A DNA stretch of 64,000 nt from Limnomonas spitsbergensis (Eukaryota > Chlorophyta > Chlorophyceae > Chlamydomonadales), in contig JAYJMM010000102.1 in the NCBI GenBank assembly GCA_037349105.1, forward strand, positions 620,001-684,000, given 5' to 3'. The position numbers and the translations under genes were made by a program. The notes beneath the pieces are model-generated. The model was not told where the DNA came from. It was given only the letters and a program-made list of their open reading frames with translations, and did no database searches. This document shows, one piece after another, positions 45,850-57,404 of the stretch (its first letter is position 1; each line of letters begins with the position of its first letter).

Positions 45850-48520
45850 AGGCTTGAACCTGAATGCCGGCATTGGCGCCCATTAACCAAGAAGCACCAG
45901 CATGGGGCAGGCCACAACTGCACAAAACAGGAAAAGGTGGTCAGTCAACATGGCTTCGATTGAGCAGTATGGCCCGAGGTATGGCCCATCGTAGTCACGG
46001 TAACAAATGGAGGAAATGCGCAAAAATGTGTATCAGCTGTCTAGCCATGATGAACCTCTGCGCATGTTTAGCCTACAAGCTTGAGGCTTACCTGGCATGT
46101 GGACAGGCACATTGACTGGCGTTGCCCGCAGTGATGCCATCCTGTTCAGCACAGGAGCACGGCCCTCACTGGAACTGGAATGGCTTCAGTGGAGCAGTAT
46201 GGCCCATAACAAACACGGTAACAAATAAAATGCGCAATCAATCAAGCAACTGTCAAGCCAAGGTGAACCTGTGTGCATGTTCAGCCTACCCGCATCAAGC
46301 TCACCAGGTCATGGGTCCTGCGCAGCAACGCCGTTCTGTCCGGTGGCAGCACAGCCTGCTTCATACTACATGCCAATGGCACCAGCATGGTGAAGGCCAT
46401 GGTCCCTGCACAAAACAGATTAAGGTGGTCAGTAAGCACAACAGATGAGCAAGCAGTGGCCATGGCATGGCTGCAGTAGAGCATTATGGCCCATGGCAGT
46501 CACGGTAACGAATCACACTGAAAACACGCATTACAACAAAGCAGCTGTCCAGCCATAATGAACAGGTGCCTATGTCCAGCCTACCAGCATCGAGCATACC
46601 TGGCATGTACCCTGGCTTGTTGACTGGCCTTGCCCGCAGCAACACCATACCGTGCGGTGGCAGCACTGCCTGCTTCGTAGTTCAACAGCATGGCGGCACC
46701 CTTGAGGGGAGGCATGGCGGGTGCAGCTGCTGACCTGGCGTGTACATAACTGCCTGTGATGAGGTCCATGGAGGCTTGAACCTGAATGCTGGCATTGGCG
46801 CCCATTAACCAAGAAGCACCAGCATGGGGCAGGCCACCACTGCACAAAACAGGAAAGGGTGGTTTGTCAACACAGCCGATTGGCCTTCACTTGCCCTGAC
46901 ATGACTTCAATTGAACAGGATGGCCCATGGTAGTCACGGTAACAAATGGAGGATATGCGCAAAAATATCCTTCACCTGTCTAGCCACGATGAACCTGTGC
47001 GCATGTTCAGCCGACAAGCTTGAAGCTTACCTGGCATGTGACCTGGCAAGCTGACTGGAGCTTCCCGCAGTGATGCCATCATGTTCGGCCGCGGCACCGA
47101 CAGGTTGAGCATGGTGCATGCTATCCCTGCACACAGCAGAAAAGGGTGCTCTGTCAGCACAGGAGAATGGCCCTCACTGGAACTGGAATGGCTTCAGTGG
47201 AGCAGTATGGCCCATAACAAACACGGTAACAAATAAAATGCGCAATCAATCAAGCAACTATCAAGCCAAGGTGAACCTGTGTGCATGTTCAGCCTACCGC
47301 ATCAAGCTCACCAGGTCATGGGTCCTGCGCAGCAACGCCGTTCTGTCCGGTGGCAGCACAGCCTGCTTCATACTGCTTCATACATGCCAATGGCACCAGC
47401 ATGGTGCAGGCCACGATCCCTGTACAAAACAGATTAAGGTGGTCAGTAAGCACAACAGATGAGCAAGCAGTGGCCATGGCATGGCTGCAGTAGAGCATTA
47501 TGGCCCATGGCAGTCACGGTAACGAATCACACTGAAAACACGCATTACAACAAAGCCGCTGTCCAGCCATAATGAACAGGTGCCTATGTCCAGCCTACCA
47601 GCATCGAGCATACCTGGCATGTACCCTGGCTTGTTGACTGGCCTTGCCCGCAGCAACGCCATACTGTCCGGTGGCAGCACTGCCTGCTTCGTAGTTCAAC
47701 AGCATGGCGGCACCCTTGAAGGGAGGCATGGCGGGTGCAGCTGCTGACCTGGCGTGTAGGTAATTGCCTGGGATGAGGTCCATGGAGGCTTGAACCTGAA
47801 TGCCGGCATTGGCGCCCATTAACCAAGAAGCACCAGCATGGGGCAGGCCACCACTGCACAAAACATGAAAGGGTAGTCAGTCAACACAGCCAATTGGCCT
47901 TCACTTGCCCTGGCATGGCTTCAATTGAACAGGATGGCCCGAGGTATGGCCCATGGTAGTCACGGTAACAAATGGAGGAAATGCTTAAAAATGTCCATCA
48001 GCTGTCTAGCCACGATGAACCTGTGCGCATGTTTAGCCTACAAGCTTGAAGCCTGCCTGGCATGTGGACAGGCACGTTGACTGGCGTTGCCTGCAGTGAC
48101 GCCGTCATGTTCGGCCGCAGCACTGACAGGTTCAGCATGGTGCATGCCATCCCTGCACACAACAGAAATGGGTGCTCAGTCAGCACATTAAGATGGCATC
48201 ACTGGACCTGGCATGGTTGCAGTAGAGCAGTATGGCCTATAACAGACTCGATAACAAATGGGGGGGAAATGCGCAATCAATCAAGCAGCTGTCAAGCAAA
48301 GATGAACCTGTGCGCATGTTCAATCTGCCCGCATCAAGCTCACCAGGTCATGGGTCCCCCAGCAACACCGTTCTGTCCGGTGGCAGCACCGCCTGCTTCA
48401 TTCTACATGCCCATGGCACCAGCATGTTGCAGGCCACGGTCCCTGCACAAAACAGAGTAAGGTGGTCAGGAAGCACAACAGATTAGCAAGCACTGGTGAC
48501 TGGCCCTGGCATGGCTGCAG
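45850..48520 (-). CDS. Higher-order repeat carrying phase-matched exons (tandem exon array)
   Basis: A ~1.01-kb unit is present about 2.6 times. Each unit has three related monomers marked by 'tatggccca..cacggtaacaaat' (near 46196, 46480, 46918, 47206, 47493, 47930, 48228). On the minus strand two monomers hold clean exons. Type A is 96 nt (48152-48057, 47126-47031); type C is 240 nt (47853-47614, 46839-46600). Acceptors are GTGCAG or CTGCAG and donors GTAAGC or GTATGC; one is GCAGGC. All start with one nucleotide and end with AG, so any number can join in frame. They encode Ala/Gly/Ser/His-rich peptides (AAAEHDGITAGSSSQLARSH; AGSAATARYGVAAGKASQQA). The third monomer has the same exon form but an in-frame stop in every copy. 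No start or terminal exon was found. It could be a modular repeat-protein gene or its relic. Confidence 0.45.
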
Positions 48521-50819
48521 CAGAGTTTGTATCCATGAAATTCGGTAATGAATGGCTGTCAGAAGGAGTAGGCTGGGGAAAGGTGCACACTTGTAATTCC
48601 TCATTCGGGTGCATTACGGAATCTGACCGTGTCGTATCACGAGGCTTAGCGACTCAAGGGAGTACCGCTATGATAGCCAAAGTAGTGATATACAGTGTGA
48701 TACTCCTTGAAGGCTACCAATAAATATTCGCATCTTACAAGACGGCCCTTCAACACGAAAAGGCTTTGCTTGATCTACTGGTATCAAAACGGCATCGGCA
48801 CGGGCGCACGGCAGTCAGTGCGCCATTGAGGCATGTCCATTCATAAACCTATGAGTAGTGATTAAATCGAATCCATCCGATCGCAGAGCTTACCTGATTG
48901 GGAAGAAAGAAAGAAAGAAAACGCTTGAGCGTGGCTTGAGGAATACGGGATTTTAAATGCCGTACACCGGGAGACAAAAAAACTTTGTGGTTAAGGAGGG
49001 TCGTCAAGGGGTACCGGACAATAATGGGCAGGGGAGTTTTCCAGATGGCGACGCTGACGAAGGATGTTTATATGGCAGCGCATGGTATGCTTCGTGAGAC
49101 GGATGTCGTGTTTGGAGGTACCGAGCATGCTGAGGATTTTATCGGCAGGACGAAAGAGGAAGCCTGCGATTCCCAGAAGGATGATATGTGTATGAGAATA
49201 AGGCGGGGAAGGATGAGGGGGGGGGGATGGGCACGGTCGGCGAAGGATCAGGTGGAAGGGCAGGATGGAGAACGGGTGCCAAGGAAACTGTCCAACCATT
49301 ATGTTTGAGGAGAAGGATACGTTGTAAATGTTGTTCTGATTTACGGGCATGGCACTGTTCGAAAGAAAATTCGGAGGTGTAACCGACTTCAACAACGTGT
49401 ACAGTGCAAGTCCGAGACATAGTTTGTGAGCTAGAGAGTTGACCAGCGCGGGAAAGACGAAGGAATTCGGAATGTGGGAGACCTTGGACAATAAGCAAAT
49501 CCGGTCGCAGTTTGTCACAGTAATCAAAGGTGTCAGGGAAAGTGGGGGGGTCGTCGGGGTACTAGCCAGCGTGGAAGACGGGTGTCATAGACCCCGAAGG
49601 GGAGGTTAGCATGGGCAGTGGCACTTTGAAGCATGCGCGTGCGTATTTGGATGCTGAACGCTGCAAAACATCGGTAGACATGTTTGACATGTCAGGCGGT
49701 TCAGCATCCCCTTGCATGGCCAGATACGCATGGAGAGGCATAGCACGACAGGGTACCTGATATGCATGGAGTGGTAATAGAGCAGCAATTGGCAGGGTGT
49801 TCTGGCTCGTGTGCACCCTTTGCAGCAGTGCCTCTGTCAGTGCGCATCAAACAACCTTTGACAGGCCTCTGGTCAGCCATGATTTTGCCGCGGGGGACCA
49901 ACCCTTGACTGGCCTACACCTGGCGGCCCATGCAGCAGAGCTTGCAGCTCCAGCCAGGCACTGCTGCCATAAGCCATGATGTAGCTCAATTGTAGCTGAC
50001 ACACACCAAATAAACAGTGTCATGCAGCCAGACCTCTGGCACATTCCAGCCGTTCTCCAAGAGATTTATACTCTCGTCTGTTTGCTGCCCCAAGCATCTC
50101 AACCCTACGACCCTGCAGCCCCTCAGTCCAAAATTGGCGCTGCTTGCTCACCTGGCTTAGCATCGCGGAGTAGCCTTTACGGCTTCCACCCATTTCAACC
50201 CTACAACTCTGCTGCCCCTCAGCAGGGCGAAATCGGCGCTACTTCGAGACCTGGCTCAACATCATGGATTAGCTTTTTCGGCCTTTGATTACCAAGGCCA
50301 TGGGAAATCCTCAGGTGCAAATTAAAGAACGGCTTTCCCATGGCAGCACTCCACTTTCCCCTCGACGGAAACACCAAATCAGCGCCATACGCAGGAAGAG
50401 CGGCCTCCTCAGGTGCATGCAACGCCGTGCATCTTGCAAGCGTGTCCCACCCTATTTCGTTTGAGGGGGCTTCGGGAACAATTCAGCTGCATCAGGACCA
50501 GGGGGACCTGGTGCATGAAGCCTTACTGCGTGGGTCACCCGCGGCAGGCTGGTCAAGGTTTGGTCCCCATTGGCCCAGTGGTGGCCGCCCCGCTGCCAAA
50601 TGTGTTTTTGCCCGTACATCGGAATGAACAGTGTGGTTTACAGCTGGGTACAGATGTGGCCACACATCTCCTAGTCAGCACCCTGTGCGGCAGGATTTAC
50701 ACTTCAAAATTCCACACTGACCAAATACTTCATGCCCGCGTAGGTAAACAGCCCCTCCCTGCCTATTCCTCACAAATTCCGTACCTGTTCAACACCTGCT
50801 CCACACCTGCTGCTGCCAG
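48521..50819. other. Mostly unassigned sequence with a minus-strand open frame
   Basis: Minus-strand frames at 49527-48991 (about 178 codons, proline-rich middle) and 49816-49562 (84 codons, containing DAEPPDMSNMSTDVLQRSAS) look coding-like but have no recognised domain or supported introns. Part of 49.0-49.5 kb may be an old LINE 3' fragment (weak). Family-B-like repeat pieces occur at 49830-49990 and 50530-50640. Confidence 0.3.
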
Positions 50820-51847
50820 GCGAATTTTTGAAGCTTGGTGTTCGGGACTGGACTGAAGATGCGGCCGACGTGATACTGCATGTATGCCAACACACACGCA
50901 AGCTGGTGGTAGTTGGTGAGGGAGAGGCAGCCAATGCAACAGATCAATCATTTGAAATGAGTACATGTGTTTAGACGCAGTGGTGAGGCCATCATAGGTC
51001 GCAGGACAAATGATTAAATAAACAGAATGAGGTACACAAACGTTTAGATGCCGTAAACTGATACATCAAGTATGTTGACATGGTGGTGAGGGCGTCCGAG
51101 GTGCAATGAACTACACAAATGATTAATTGAACTTAACGTGTTTTTCTGACGGGGCCTTGAATGGAGCTGCCCAGTTTAGCAGATGGGGGGGGGTGTATCC
51201 TCCGAGTGCCTTTTGTCAGTGTCCATGTATTTCTGTGTCTTTCCCTGCTCTGGCTCGTGTGCACCATTTGCTGAAGTGTTTCGTTCAGTGGGCGTCAAAC
51301 AAACTTTGGCAGGCCTCTGAGTGCCTTGTGTCAGCGTCCATGCTTTTCTGTGTGCATCCCTGCGCAATGTCTGCCCTGTTTATTTATTTTAGTGTCAGCT
51401 GCGATTCAGCTACATACGTCACAACCTGGCGCGGTGGGGGCCTGTTCCTGCAAGGGCTTATATTGCTTGGGCCACGGGCAGTAGGTGGTCCAGGTTTGGT
51501 CCCTATCAGCCTAGTGGCGGCTGCCCCTCAGCCCAGTGGCGGCCGCCTAGCTGCCTGCCCAGGTGGTCTGGCGTGCACTCATGGAAGCCGTTATATTGTT
51601 TGCCGAGGCCCGGAGTCATTGTCATTGCTTTGTCCATGGGTGTTTGAATTTAATGGAGTTTTGTAACCGGTCCCTTGCTCAGGCAGACGAATTTGGTGTA
51701 TTAGTTTTCAACATGGGTGCGCGGACCCTATCCGGTTTATGGTGTAATGGGATTTTGCTACCGGTGCCTTGCGCATGCAGCTCCATAGGTGGCTGGGTGG
51801 CCCTGCTGCTGGCACTGCGGGAACGAGGCAACGGCCCCAAGCTCGAG
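50820..51847 (+). CDS. Alpha/beta-hydrolase fold protein, two exons of a larger or broken gene
   Basis: Exon 50820-50915 reads EFLKLGVRDWTEDAADVILH then a strand ending KLVVVG. A second exon ends at 51847 and holds CSSIGGWVALLLALRERG. Together these give the strand followed by the G-x-S-x-G-G-W nucleophile elbow of small alpha/beta-hydrolases (ABHD10-like or serine esterase). Ser would be the catalytic nucleophile; the acid and His are not in these exons. The direct join at TGCAG|CTCC is one base out of phase. An in-frame acceptor exists at TATTAG (ends about 51698) but would insert about 25 residues before the elbow. Upstream and downstream exons were not found, and a LINE lies right after. 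It could be an intact gene with a micro-exon, or a pseudogene. Confidence 0.5.
51395..51565 (+). repeat. Dispersed repeat family B, copy between hydrolase exons
   Basis: 'gtcagctgcgattcagctac', '..gtaggtggtccaggtttggtccc' and 'gtggcggccgcc' match the family seen in FBPase introns. Confidence 0.55.
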
Positions 51848-51959
51848 GTGCGTGTAAGCATTTATAAATAAATAAGTACAGCCTGGGGCATGTAAGCACA
51901 TTGAAAGTATGAATCTCGAGAAGCTAGAGGTGTGACCTCAATTTGAATTTGTTTGTCCT

Positions 51960-54900
51960 TATGGAAATAAAGAATCATCGAGGGTTGAAATGCCAAGGCT
52001 GCGGGACATAAAAGTGTGTAAGTGGGATTTGGCCTGCAAGACTCAGCCCTGAAGTGGCCAGGTGTGCTCTGCATCTGAGGGCTGTCCTGTGGAATGGTCA
52101 TGGTACCCAGTCTTGTCTAAAAGCTGAAGGGCTGAGCGTGCATGGGGCTGAGAACAGGACTGAGACTGAACCTTCAGGTTTCGTGAGGAGGATCCTGGGG
52201 TCTGGAGCTCTCATTGTCCTTGCATCTTGGAAGGCCGTGCCTGAATCCCGTGTGATAGTAAAAGAGGAGCCTAGGGAGCCATTAGCAATAGAAGTTTGGA
52301 TGATGCATACAGCTCGGTTGTGTCGAGCAATGTACGAGGCGGACATGGAGGAATGAGCACAACCGCCTAAAAGATGGCCAGGGGTATCATTGGGATGGGA
52401 GCATATGGGACAGTGGGGGGTGGTGCGAGTGCCTACAGCTTTTTGTATGGGCGGTTCATATGCATGGCTGTAGATGCAGTCCACAGGGTATTGGTGCGCG
52501 ATTTGAGGATGTTGCGAATACCACTAAAGGGCAGACCCATGTGCCATAAGACGGGAAGGTAGGAGGCGAGGGCAGAGGCAACGAGGACTTGCATGCGGAC
52601 GTAGCGCAAGGGCAGAGGGGGAGAAGTAGGACCATCTGTGAGAAGGGGGCAGGTGCGGGACATGTGTTCCTTCAAAGAATGGGTAAGGTCTGATGCAAAC
52701 CACGGTTCATCCGTGTCATGGGGGGGAGGGAGGCATGGCCATGCAGGTAGGTGTGCGAAGTGTTGGACATCTGAGGTGCATGTGTAGTCGCATTGGTCGG
52801 GGGATTGGAGGGCGAGTGCAGCACCCTTATCTGCGAGTTCATTGCCAATGATGCCGATGTGAGATTTGACCTTGTACAGGTGAAAATGGTGGCGGAGGCG
52901 TAGCCTGGTAAGGATGAGAGCACGAATGTCGAGGAGAAGGGGGGCGTGCTTACATTCAAGCAGAGCGTGCGGGTAGCGAAGGGCCTTCTGCGTATCATAG
53001 AGAGAAACCAAGGAGTCGGAGAAAATGGTAAGATCACCGGTGTGGTGTATGGCTGCATGAGTGAGGGCAGCATGGATGCCAGCAAGCTCAGCCCGTGTAA
53101 TAGTGTTGGTTTCAGCCCGGCCATCGGGGTGGACTGTGTAGGTAGTGGTGTCTTGAGTACAATAGAAGGCTGCACCCGTGGCTGTGCCTTTGCCATGTGT
53201 AGATAGGGCCGAGCCATCGGTGTAATATGCCGGTATATCGTGCCAACGGAGGGGGTAGGAGGGAGCGTGGGGAGGAGGGGTTGTCGGGCTTGGCTGGGCT
53301 GAGGGTGGAGGTGCAAGGAATGTGGTGGGCAGAGGAAGGAGATTTGCCTGGCCAAAACCGGGAGGGAGCAAGTAGCGAGAAGGGTGGGAGGAGCCCGGGG
53401 CCAAAGTGGGAGCAATATATGGGAAAGTACGGGTTGTGTCCCCAAGAGTGTTGGAGATGAGGAGGAGGAGAAGGTCAAATTTCGGCATGCCTGCGTTAGC
53501 AATATCGGCCGGAGTGAGATGGTCGAGGGGAAGAAAAGGTAAATGGGTGTGGTGGAGGTTGGTGTAAGAGATATGGCGATGGCCTGAGTTAAGGATGGTC
53601 ATGAATTTGGCTTGTTTCCAATTGGGAACAACGATGAAGGTCGATGTAGGTATGTGGGGTTGTTTTTGAAGTGATGCCAACGACCATCGGATAGCCTTGA
53701 GTAGTGCAGGACCAGAAAAAGGAGGCTCAACCAAGGAGGTGCCTGTCCAAGGGGTGGAATAAGGTTGATAGTGAGCCCCAAATAAGCAGTCTTTCTCACG
53801 AAGTGAGGAATATTGGAGGGCTGAAAACGGGACAGAAAGGGGTGAAGAGAAACGGTGGACCGTGAGAGGCATGATAGCAGAGATATCAGTGTGTAGGCTG
53901 GCAGGAGTGACCCAGTGGGCATTGATGGCAGGGGGGGGAGTAGTGGTGTATGTTTGCCGGTGCGTGAGGTAATGTTGGGGCGTTGGGGAGAGGTATTGGA
54001 GAGGCGGTAACGGAGGAGTAAGGAGGCAAGATCGTGTGCGAAGGACCCGTCAGTGAGGCGTGCGAAGTCAATTGGGTGTGTGGTACGGATGCGGTCATAG
54101 CACGCGCGTAGCCAGAGTAGGCAGCGGACAGGAATGTGACCAACGTAGGTGCCATTGGGTCGGTAGACAAATGCCCTATCGAGATGAGTCTGGGCCATAG
54201 AGGTGGTGAGGGTCGGCGTAGGGAAGGGTGTGTGTGTGGTAGGATAACGGAGTCCAATTTGGATAGTGAAGGAGAGGGGTGGGAGGATGTCGTAATCGGG
54301 GTGAACTGGTGAGGTATGGATGATGAGGTGGGAATCGATGAGTGATTGGTCAAGTAGATAATTGGGGTCTTCACCCGGAGGCGGGGGGAAAGGGGTGACC
54401 GAGGGAAAGGGATCCCTAGACCAAGTGCCTTGCTGTTGGAGATTGGTGAGATGTGTGTCGAGGGGATGAACCGGTTCAAGCGCAGTGTCAAGCATGTGGA
54501 GGACATTGAGCGTGGCTGGAGGATGCAGCGTGTTGATCTGGGAGGTTGGTGGAGGTGGAAGGGGAGGGAGAGTTGTGTTATGTCGTGGGAAAGGTGTTGG
54601 TATGGGTAAGGAGTGGGGGGGGGGAGGCAAGGATTGGAACGTGTGTGCCAGGAGTGAGCGTGTGAAAGCAGGCATAATAAGTGGCCGTAGGATGGGCGGG
54701 AGGGAGGTAGACATACGAGTCATAGTGCATGCTAGACCAAGCAGTGTTGGAAGTGGACGAGGAAGTGTGGCATGGGACGGACTGGGAGCGACTCGGGTAC
54801 GGCGGGAGGGGACAGTTGGTGGGACGGGGGGGGGGGGGATACGAGTAGGAGGTGATGCATGGGTGGGTGCGTTAGGGTCCGTGTAAAGTAAAGATGATGC

Positions 54901-56825
54901 AATTTGCTGAAGGGAATGATGTGTACCCTGCGGAATATGGGCGAAGTCATGAGCTACAGTAACCCGACGGGTATCTTCTGGGAGGGGCGAGGTGAGGGTG
55001 TGTTGTTTGGCAAGTGGCAGAGCAATGCCGTGGAGAAGGAGGGTCAGCTGATTGAGGGCCCGTTGTGCTTTGGCAAGATCCTCTGTCCGGGCTTTGTGTA
55101 AGAAAGCGTCACAAAGAGTGTTTGCCGGGATAAGGTAAGGGTGGCCACTTATGGTGGTGACAAGAGAGGCAAGGGAGACAATGCCGACATGCCAAAGGGG
55201 GGAAAGGAAAGTATAGTCACTGATAGAGACGGGCATGGTATCGCCGCCAGGATGTGTTGGATGTAGGGTGAGGATGAGTTGTTGAAGGAGATCGTTGCCG
55301 AGGAGGGGTATGATGCCGGAGGTGCTTTGATGAAGAGTGATGTCGGCTTTGTGTAAGAGGGAGAGTTGGCGCATGGGGAGGGGGTGAATATAGAAACTAC
55401 GAGGGGTGCGTTGCAAGGGGATGGGGAGTGAGCCATGGAAGTGAATTTGAGAGTGCAACACGCCTCGAGTTAAAGGTCCGAGGTCACCGCTGTCATTGAG
55501 AGCGCGGGTGAGGGAGAGGGCAGAGATCTGAATGTAATCGACAAGTAAGGAGGTGAGTCCAACCCCTCCACGATCGAGGGGTGTGTGGATGAGGGTTGTG
55601 GGGAAAGAGGGACCAAGGTTCATGCAGAGCCGAGCAATTTGGGCAAGTTGTTGATCAAGGGTAGCAATGTCGGCCAACGAGAAGGGGGCGATTGGGAAGC
55701 AATACGTGATCTTGGGTTTAAGGACATGTTCAAGAATGTTGAGAGCTTGTTGAGGTGGTAAATTGGCATTGATGAGTTGTCGGCCTTTAGTATAAATAGA
55801 GGAGCTGAGATGTTGGAGATGGTGGCGGAAATCGAGCGTCATGGTGATGTAGACACCAAGATATTTGTATGGTTTGTCAGGTGGATAGTATGGCACGGGC
55901 TGGCCATTGACATGAAACTGGTCTTTTAATTGTTGCCGCAGACGGGTGTTATGACGGTCAAATGTATCTACAAGGCGGGTGAAACGATCTTTATGTAGGG
56001 CACCAGTGACCGCGCATTTAGAGGGGTTCAGGATGAGGCCTGACCAGGAGCAGTAAGCGTCAACTTTACTGAGTTGTACCTGGAGGCGGTTGCGGCTGTG
56101 TGAGAGAAGGGCTATGCCGTCAGCAAATGCTGGGCAAGTGAGGGTAAATTTGCAGGGGTGAGATAAACCTTGACGTTGTGCACAAGAGGGTGTATAGCCG
56201 TGGCCTCCAACCTGTAGCCATCGAAGGAGGGGTTCGAGATAGATGAGAAAGATTAGGGGGGAAAGGGTATCGCCTTGGATGGTGCCCCTACCGACATGAA
56301 CATCACGGGTGGCAAGACAAGGGTGTTTTTGGAGAATGATGCGAGAGGTGGCATTGGTATAAATGTCTTGAATGACTGATATTGCGTCAGGTGGGAACCC
56401 GAGGTCGTCCATGATGCGTAGAAGTTGGGCATGGTGGATGGTGTTGAAGGCACTAGAGAAGTCAATGTACAAGGCATATATATTGTGGTTATGAGCACGA
56501 GCGTCTTCAAGGGCATGGACATAACGTTGGAGGTGCCGCATGGTGTGGTGCCCTGCACGAAAGCCCTCTTGAGATTGGCTAAGGATACCAAAATCTTCGG
56601 AGTAATCGGTAAGAACGGCAGTGACGAACCGTGTCCAAAGTTTGTAGATAGTGTTGTGCATGCCAATTGGACGTTTGTTTGTTAACCGACTGACATCCCC
56701 CCGTTTGTGGAGGAGGGTAGTAGTGGAAGACTTCCATGAGGTGGGAGTGGTGCCTAAGATCCACATGAGGATAAACAGATTGGGATGAGATTCAAATGTG
56801 TTTGATTTTGCATGGTTCCGAAGCC
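51960..56825 (-). mobile_element. 5'-truncated LINE (non-LTR retrotransposon) with RNase H
   Basis: A minus-strand element. Coding starts in mid-ORF2 (near 56820) without an endonuclease domain, which is the usual 5' truncation. It runs through RT, a proline-rich linker, RNase H and a CCHC knuckle, followed by a 3' region to about 51960. End points are approximate; I could not find a convincing target-site duplication. The RT plus RNase H combination fits RNase H-bearing LINE clades. Confidence 0.85.
52098..56811 (-). pseudogene. LINE ORF2: reverse transcriptase, RNase H, zinc knuckle (frameshifted)
   Basis: Frame 1 (56811 to about 53939) has RT motifs: LLHKRGDVSRLTNKRPIGMH, YIDFSSAFNTIHHAQLL (motif A), GTIQGDTLSPLIFLIYLEPL (motif B) and AFADGIALLSHS (motif C). 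The second motif C aspartate is Gly (GGC at 56118-56116), which should abolish catalysis. A slip at the G8 run 53931-53938 moves to frame 2 (to about 52445), with RNase H: YYTDGSALS, TRAELAGIHAAL, IFSDSLVSL and KSHIGIIGNELADKG. A second slip at the T5 run 52440-52444 leads to frame 3, with the knuckle CPICSHPNDTPGHLLGGC, ending at 52098. Both slips fall in homopolymers, so sequencing or assembly error is possible for them but not for the Gly. Confidence 0.85.
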
Positions 56826-56915
56826 TGCTGCCATGCTCATTTTGTGTATTGCATGCCTTCCCATGCGCATGGGTGTCTTCTTACCGGTTTCTGCCCACCT
56901 GCCCACCAGCTTCAG

Positions 56916-57001
56916 GGGCCTTTCACCTCTGGGTGTGGAGTTGCCAGGGTGAGGGCTCTGCGGAGTTGGTTGACGAGGCGTTCACTGGGTGGGATGTCTC
57001 G
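56916..57001 (+). CDS. Orphan exon, probably of the gene at 59-60 kb
   Basis: Between TTCAG and GTGAGC the frame reads GAFHLWVWSCQGEGSAELVD through TGWDVS. It ends in phase 0, matching the exon that starts at 59188. It sits just beyond the LINE 5' end. The upstream exon is not identified. Confidence 0.4.
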
Positions 57002-57404
57002 GTGAGCGAGGGGCGTGGGGGCATGCTCTGCGACGATGGGGGATGTTAGTCGTGCCTGCCGGGCGTCCGTCTTCATTTTGAATTACTACGATACCCGTGC
57101 GGCATTAAGGTAGTGACTATGGGTAAGCTCCCTGAGTCCACGTATCCTCTTTCCTGATTGAGAACGGGGAGCCTTGAGTGCTTCCGAGCCTAGTGCAGTC
57201 TTGTGGGTTTTTGTCCAACCATGCCTTGTAGGCAGGCCTGCCAGGCAATTTATCTTTCTGGGTGTGTAAAAGACTGTTGCTGTTGATACCCTGGTCATAT
57301 GCGCAGACCCTACGGCCCACCTGACTGCTTTGTCAAGGGAGGGGTCATCCCGATTAGAGTACGCATGTGAGGACCCTGTTCACTGTGTTTGCAGACTTCT
57401 GTGT

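Noticed and set aside
48991..49527. Minus-strand 178-codon frame as an old LINE 3' end
   Set aside because: Only vague resemblance to the zinc-knuckle region of the 52-56 kb LINE; cysteines are not conserved.
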